From Saprospiraceae bacterium (GTDB lineage Bacteria; Bacteroidota; Bacteroidia; Chitinophagales; Saprospiraceae): 15,806 bases of DNA. Location: the NCBI GenBank assembly GCA_020852155.1, contig JADZBJ010000030.1, forward strand, positions 1 to 15,806, given 5' to 3'. Below the pieces are notes generated by a model. It was not told where the DNA came from. It ran no database searches and worked only from the letters and a program-made list of their open reading frames with translations. Numbering within the stretch: the first letter of the stretch is position 1; each line of letters begins with the position of its first letter. Both the position numbers and the translations under genes were made by a program. Below are positions 13,535 through 15,806 of the stretch, piece by piece.

Positions 13535-15806
13535 ATGAGTTTTTTACCGGCTTTACAACGCTTCGGCGTTCTCCTCTTTTCATTCCTGACGCTGGCTGTT
13601 CATGCTCAAAACCTGAACGTGGCCATGCGCTCCAAGGTTACTTTCCCCAACCAGACCATGGCCAATATTTGCGGCTATGCCGCTAACGGACACGAATACG
13701 CACTCTGCGGCGGTTCAAAAGGGCTATACATCGTTGAAGTCACCAACCCTGCTGCGCCTGTCAAAATTGTTCAAATACCTGGCCCAGACAACCTCTGGAA
13801 AGAAATCAAAACCTATCAACACTATGCTTACGTGACCACTGAAGGCGGACAGGGCTTGCAAATTGTGGATCTCAGCGCGCTACCCTCCCCCAACCCGGCC
13901 CACAAACAATACACTGGCGATGGATCAATACAAAACCAGTTGAATAGCATCCATGCCTTGCATATTGATACGACTGCGGGCTATTTGTATGCTTTTGGCT
14001 CCAATCTTTCAAGCGGCGGGGCTGTGATTATGGACATTAAAACCGACCCGTGGAATCCTGTATACGTTGGTTCATACGACCAAAACGGTTACATTCACGA
14101 CGGTTTTGTAGATAATGACACCCTGTATGCCTGCCACATTAATCAGGGATTTTTCAGCATGGTGGCTATGACCGACAAGCAAAATCCGGTTGTACTGGGC
14201 GCTCAGACTTCCCCGAACTTTTTTACGCACAATGCCTGGTTAACCAAAAACAGGAAGTACCTGCTCACCACTGATGAGGTGAACAACTCTTTCCTGGCGT
14301 CCTTTGACGTGACCGACCCGACAGACCTTAAATTGCTGGATAAAGTTCAATCCAATCCGGGGTCAAATTCCATGGTGCACAATACACATATCGTGGGTGA
14401 TTATGCAGTCACTTCATGGTACAATGATGGAGTGACCATTGTGGATGTATCAGACCCGACCAATCTGGTGCAAGTAGGCAATTATGACATCGCACCCAAC
14501 CTGTCCGGTGGAGGCTCAACAGGTTGTTGGGGTGTTTATCCGTTTTTACCTTCAGGCAATTTGATCGCCACGACGATGGGGACTGACAATGGTACCGGCG
14601 AACTGTGGGTATTGACGCCAACTTATGTGCGCGCCAGCTACTTGAAAGGTAGCGTAACCGCCGCCAGCACAGGCAATCCATTGAGTAATGTAAAAATTGA
14701 AATTGTAGGGGGCGATCCTGGTACCATAGAGTTTTCCGGAAATACAGGACAATATAGTATGGGTCAGGCCACTGCTGGCGCCTACACCATCCGAGCCAGC
14801 AAAATTGGCTATCAAACCGTCGAACAAACTGTTACCTTGACGACAGCAATGACAGCAACGCTCAATTTTGTCATGCCGGACATTGCGACGTATTCCCTCA
14901 GCGGAACAGTTGTTCGGGCTGGCGATATGCAACCCATCCCGTTTGCGCATATTGGCGCTATCGGAGGGGCGAATTTTGAAACTACTGCCGACGCCAATGG
15001 TCAATTTACGTTGCCTGGTATTTATCAGGGCAATTATCAATTGGTCGCAGGCGCGTGGGGTTATCAATATCAGACGTTTCAAAATCAGGGGATTACGGCC
15101 AATACCAGCAAAAATTTTGTACTGAGCAAAGGCTATCGGGATGATTTCGTTTTCGATTACGGCTGGGAGGTAAGCGGCACTTCAACGCAGGGTATCTGGG
15201 AAATTGCCAAACCGGTTGAGGTGAATCCTGGCATTTTGTTATCTCCTGCTGCTGACTTCACCGGCGACGTAGGCAACACTTGTTATGTAACAGGTAATAC
15301 CAGCAGCGAAGTGGGTATTGACGACGTAGAATCAGGCACAATGATCCTGACGTCGCCGCCAATGGACCTGACTACTTATAACGAGCCTATCCTGAAAGGC
15401 GCTCTTTTCTTCACCAGCATTACCATAAATCAGCAAAGCTTTGATTCTCTGACCATATTTATCACCAATGGTACAGAAACGGCTCAGTTGGCTAAGTTTG
15501 GCGACTTCATACCGGCATGGCGTTTGATCAATACTCAAATCAAGCCTCACATAGCGTTAAGTAACAATATGCGACTCATTCTTTATTGTGATGAAAATCC
15601 GGCTTTCCCTGATTTGGATAGTTACGAGGTCGCTTTTGATTTTTTCAGAATTACTGAAGGCGCACCGACCGGAACAACGGATATCGTAACCGCTGTAAAG
15701 ATGGTAGTCATGCCCAATCCGTTTAAAGACCAGGCCAGCATTGCCTGTGATCTGCCTGACGGCCTGAGCGGAATTGTTAAGATCACGGATCTCAACGGGA
15801 AAACGC
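13535..15806 (+). CDS. Choice-of-anchor B family secreted protein with type IX sorting domain, 3' end missing
   Basis: The open frame runs to the window edge (757 codons plus one base) and has no stop. Residues 1-25 are a signal peptide (MSFLPALQRFGVLLFSFLTL, then AVHAQ). Residues about 26-365 match the choice-of-anchor B family, with propeller-like repeats carrying the LVIVD-type pattern (GLYIVEVTNPAAPV, GLQIVDLSALP, GVTIVDVSDPTNLV) and the NGYIHDGFVDNDTLY segment. Two carboxypeptidase regulatory-like beta-sandwich domains follow (about 367-445 and 452-533). Next comes a beta-rich region (about 534-720) resembling a MAM-like jelly roll, then the start of a Por secretion tail sorting domain (VVMPNPFKDQASI onward, from about 723). 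It is likely exported by Sec, moved across the outer membrane by the type IX system, and released or anchored at the surface. The exact role is unknown. Confidence 0.9.
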   Translation, partial: MSFLPALQRFGVLLFSFLTLAVHAQNLNVAMRSKVTFPNQTMANICGYAANGHEYALCGGSKGLYIVEVTNPAAPVKIVQIPGPDNLWKEIKTYQHYAYVTTEGGQGLQIVDLSALPSPNPAHKQYTGDGSIQNQLNSIHALHIDTTAGYLYAFGSNLSSGGAVIMDIKTDPWNPVYVGSYDQNGYIHDGFVDNDTLYACHINQGFFSMVAMTDKQNPVVLGAQTSPNFFTHNAWLTKNRKYLLTTDEVNNSFLASFDVTDPTDLKLLDKVQSNPGSNSMVHNTHIVGDYAVTSWYNDGVTIVDVSDPTNLVQVGNYDIAPNLSGGGSTGCWGVYPFLPSGNLIATTMGTDNGTGELWVLTPTYVRASYLKGSVTAASTGNPLSNVKIEIVGGDPGTIEFSGNTGQYSMGQATAGAYTIRASKIGYQTVEQTVTLTTAMTATLNFVMPDIATYSLSGTVVRAGDMQPIPFAHIGAIGGANFETTADANGQFTLPGIYQGNYQLVAGAWGYQYQTFQNQGITANTSKNFVLSKGYRDDFVFDYGWEVSGTSTQGIWEIAKPVEVNPGILLSPAADFTGDVGNTCYVTGNTSSEVGIDDVESGTMILTSPPMDLTTYNEPILKGALFFTSITINQQSFDSLTIFITNGTETAQLAKFGDFIPAWRLINTQIKPHIALSNNMRLILYCDENPAFPDLDSYEVAFDFFRITEGAPTGTTDIVTAVKMVVMPNPFKDQASIACDLPDGLSGIVKITDLNGKT

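Noticed and set aside
14552..15082. A 176-codon minus-strand frame inside the secreted protein gene
   Set aside because: The plus-strand frame encodes two recognisable regulatory-like domains here, so the opposite frame is a shadow.
1..15806. A defence island, phage, CRISPR or biosynthetic cluster
   Set aside because: I looked for nucleases, transposases, integrases, repeat-spacer arrays and toxin-antitoxin pairs on both strands and found none.

Overview
The window looks like a chromosomal segment of a Bacteroidota bacterium, most likely Saprospiria or a relative. The lineage evidence is a protein with a type IX secretion C-terminal sorting signal, signal peptides ending in the Bacteroidota-style Ala-Gln, starts without clear Shine-Dalgarno sequences, and at least one good match to the Bacteroidota promoter (-33 TTTG-like, -7 TAnnTTTG). 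Assignment below phylum is inference. There is no phage, plasmid, CRISPR, tRNA or rRNA signal, and I see no convincing defence or other novel multigene system. Most genes are housekeeping or cell-envelope genes. The unusual content is in the repeats and in one very long coiled-coil protein.

Layout. 1-303 (+) is the 3' part of rlmH, followed by an inverted array of degenerate 7-bp repeats. 411-1819 (+) holds a rhomboid protease and a TauE/SafE-type permease. A tandem-repeat spacer with a hairpin (1822-2033) separates these from a minus-strand block (2051-9100). In transcription order that block holds a giant periplasmic coiled-coil protein, an M16-family protein lacking the zinc motif, an unknown lipoprotein, and a polyprenyl-phosphate sugar-1-phosphate transferase that starts exopolysaccharide or O-antigen-type glycans. 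A divergent promoter region (9101-9347) leads into a plus-strand block: a RidA-family deaminase, purK and argS. After a strong terminator come about 570 bases of non-coding repeats. The window ends inside a secreted choice-of-anchor B protein whose type IX sorting domain is cut by the window edge.

Repeats. Three copies of an approximately 76-bp palindromic element (3481-3556, 4610-4685, 13429-13503) have closely similar interiors and a compensated base pair in the outer stem. One copy overlaps the last base of a gene's stop codon. A separate 160-bp element with perfect 22-bp terminal inverted repeats lies at 13164-13323.

Most notable protein. The 1015-residue coiled-coil protein has a regular 40-residue super-repeat (11+11+18 residues), about 15 units long, which predicts a nearly straight rod rather than a normal left-handed heptad coil.
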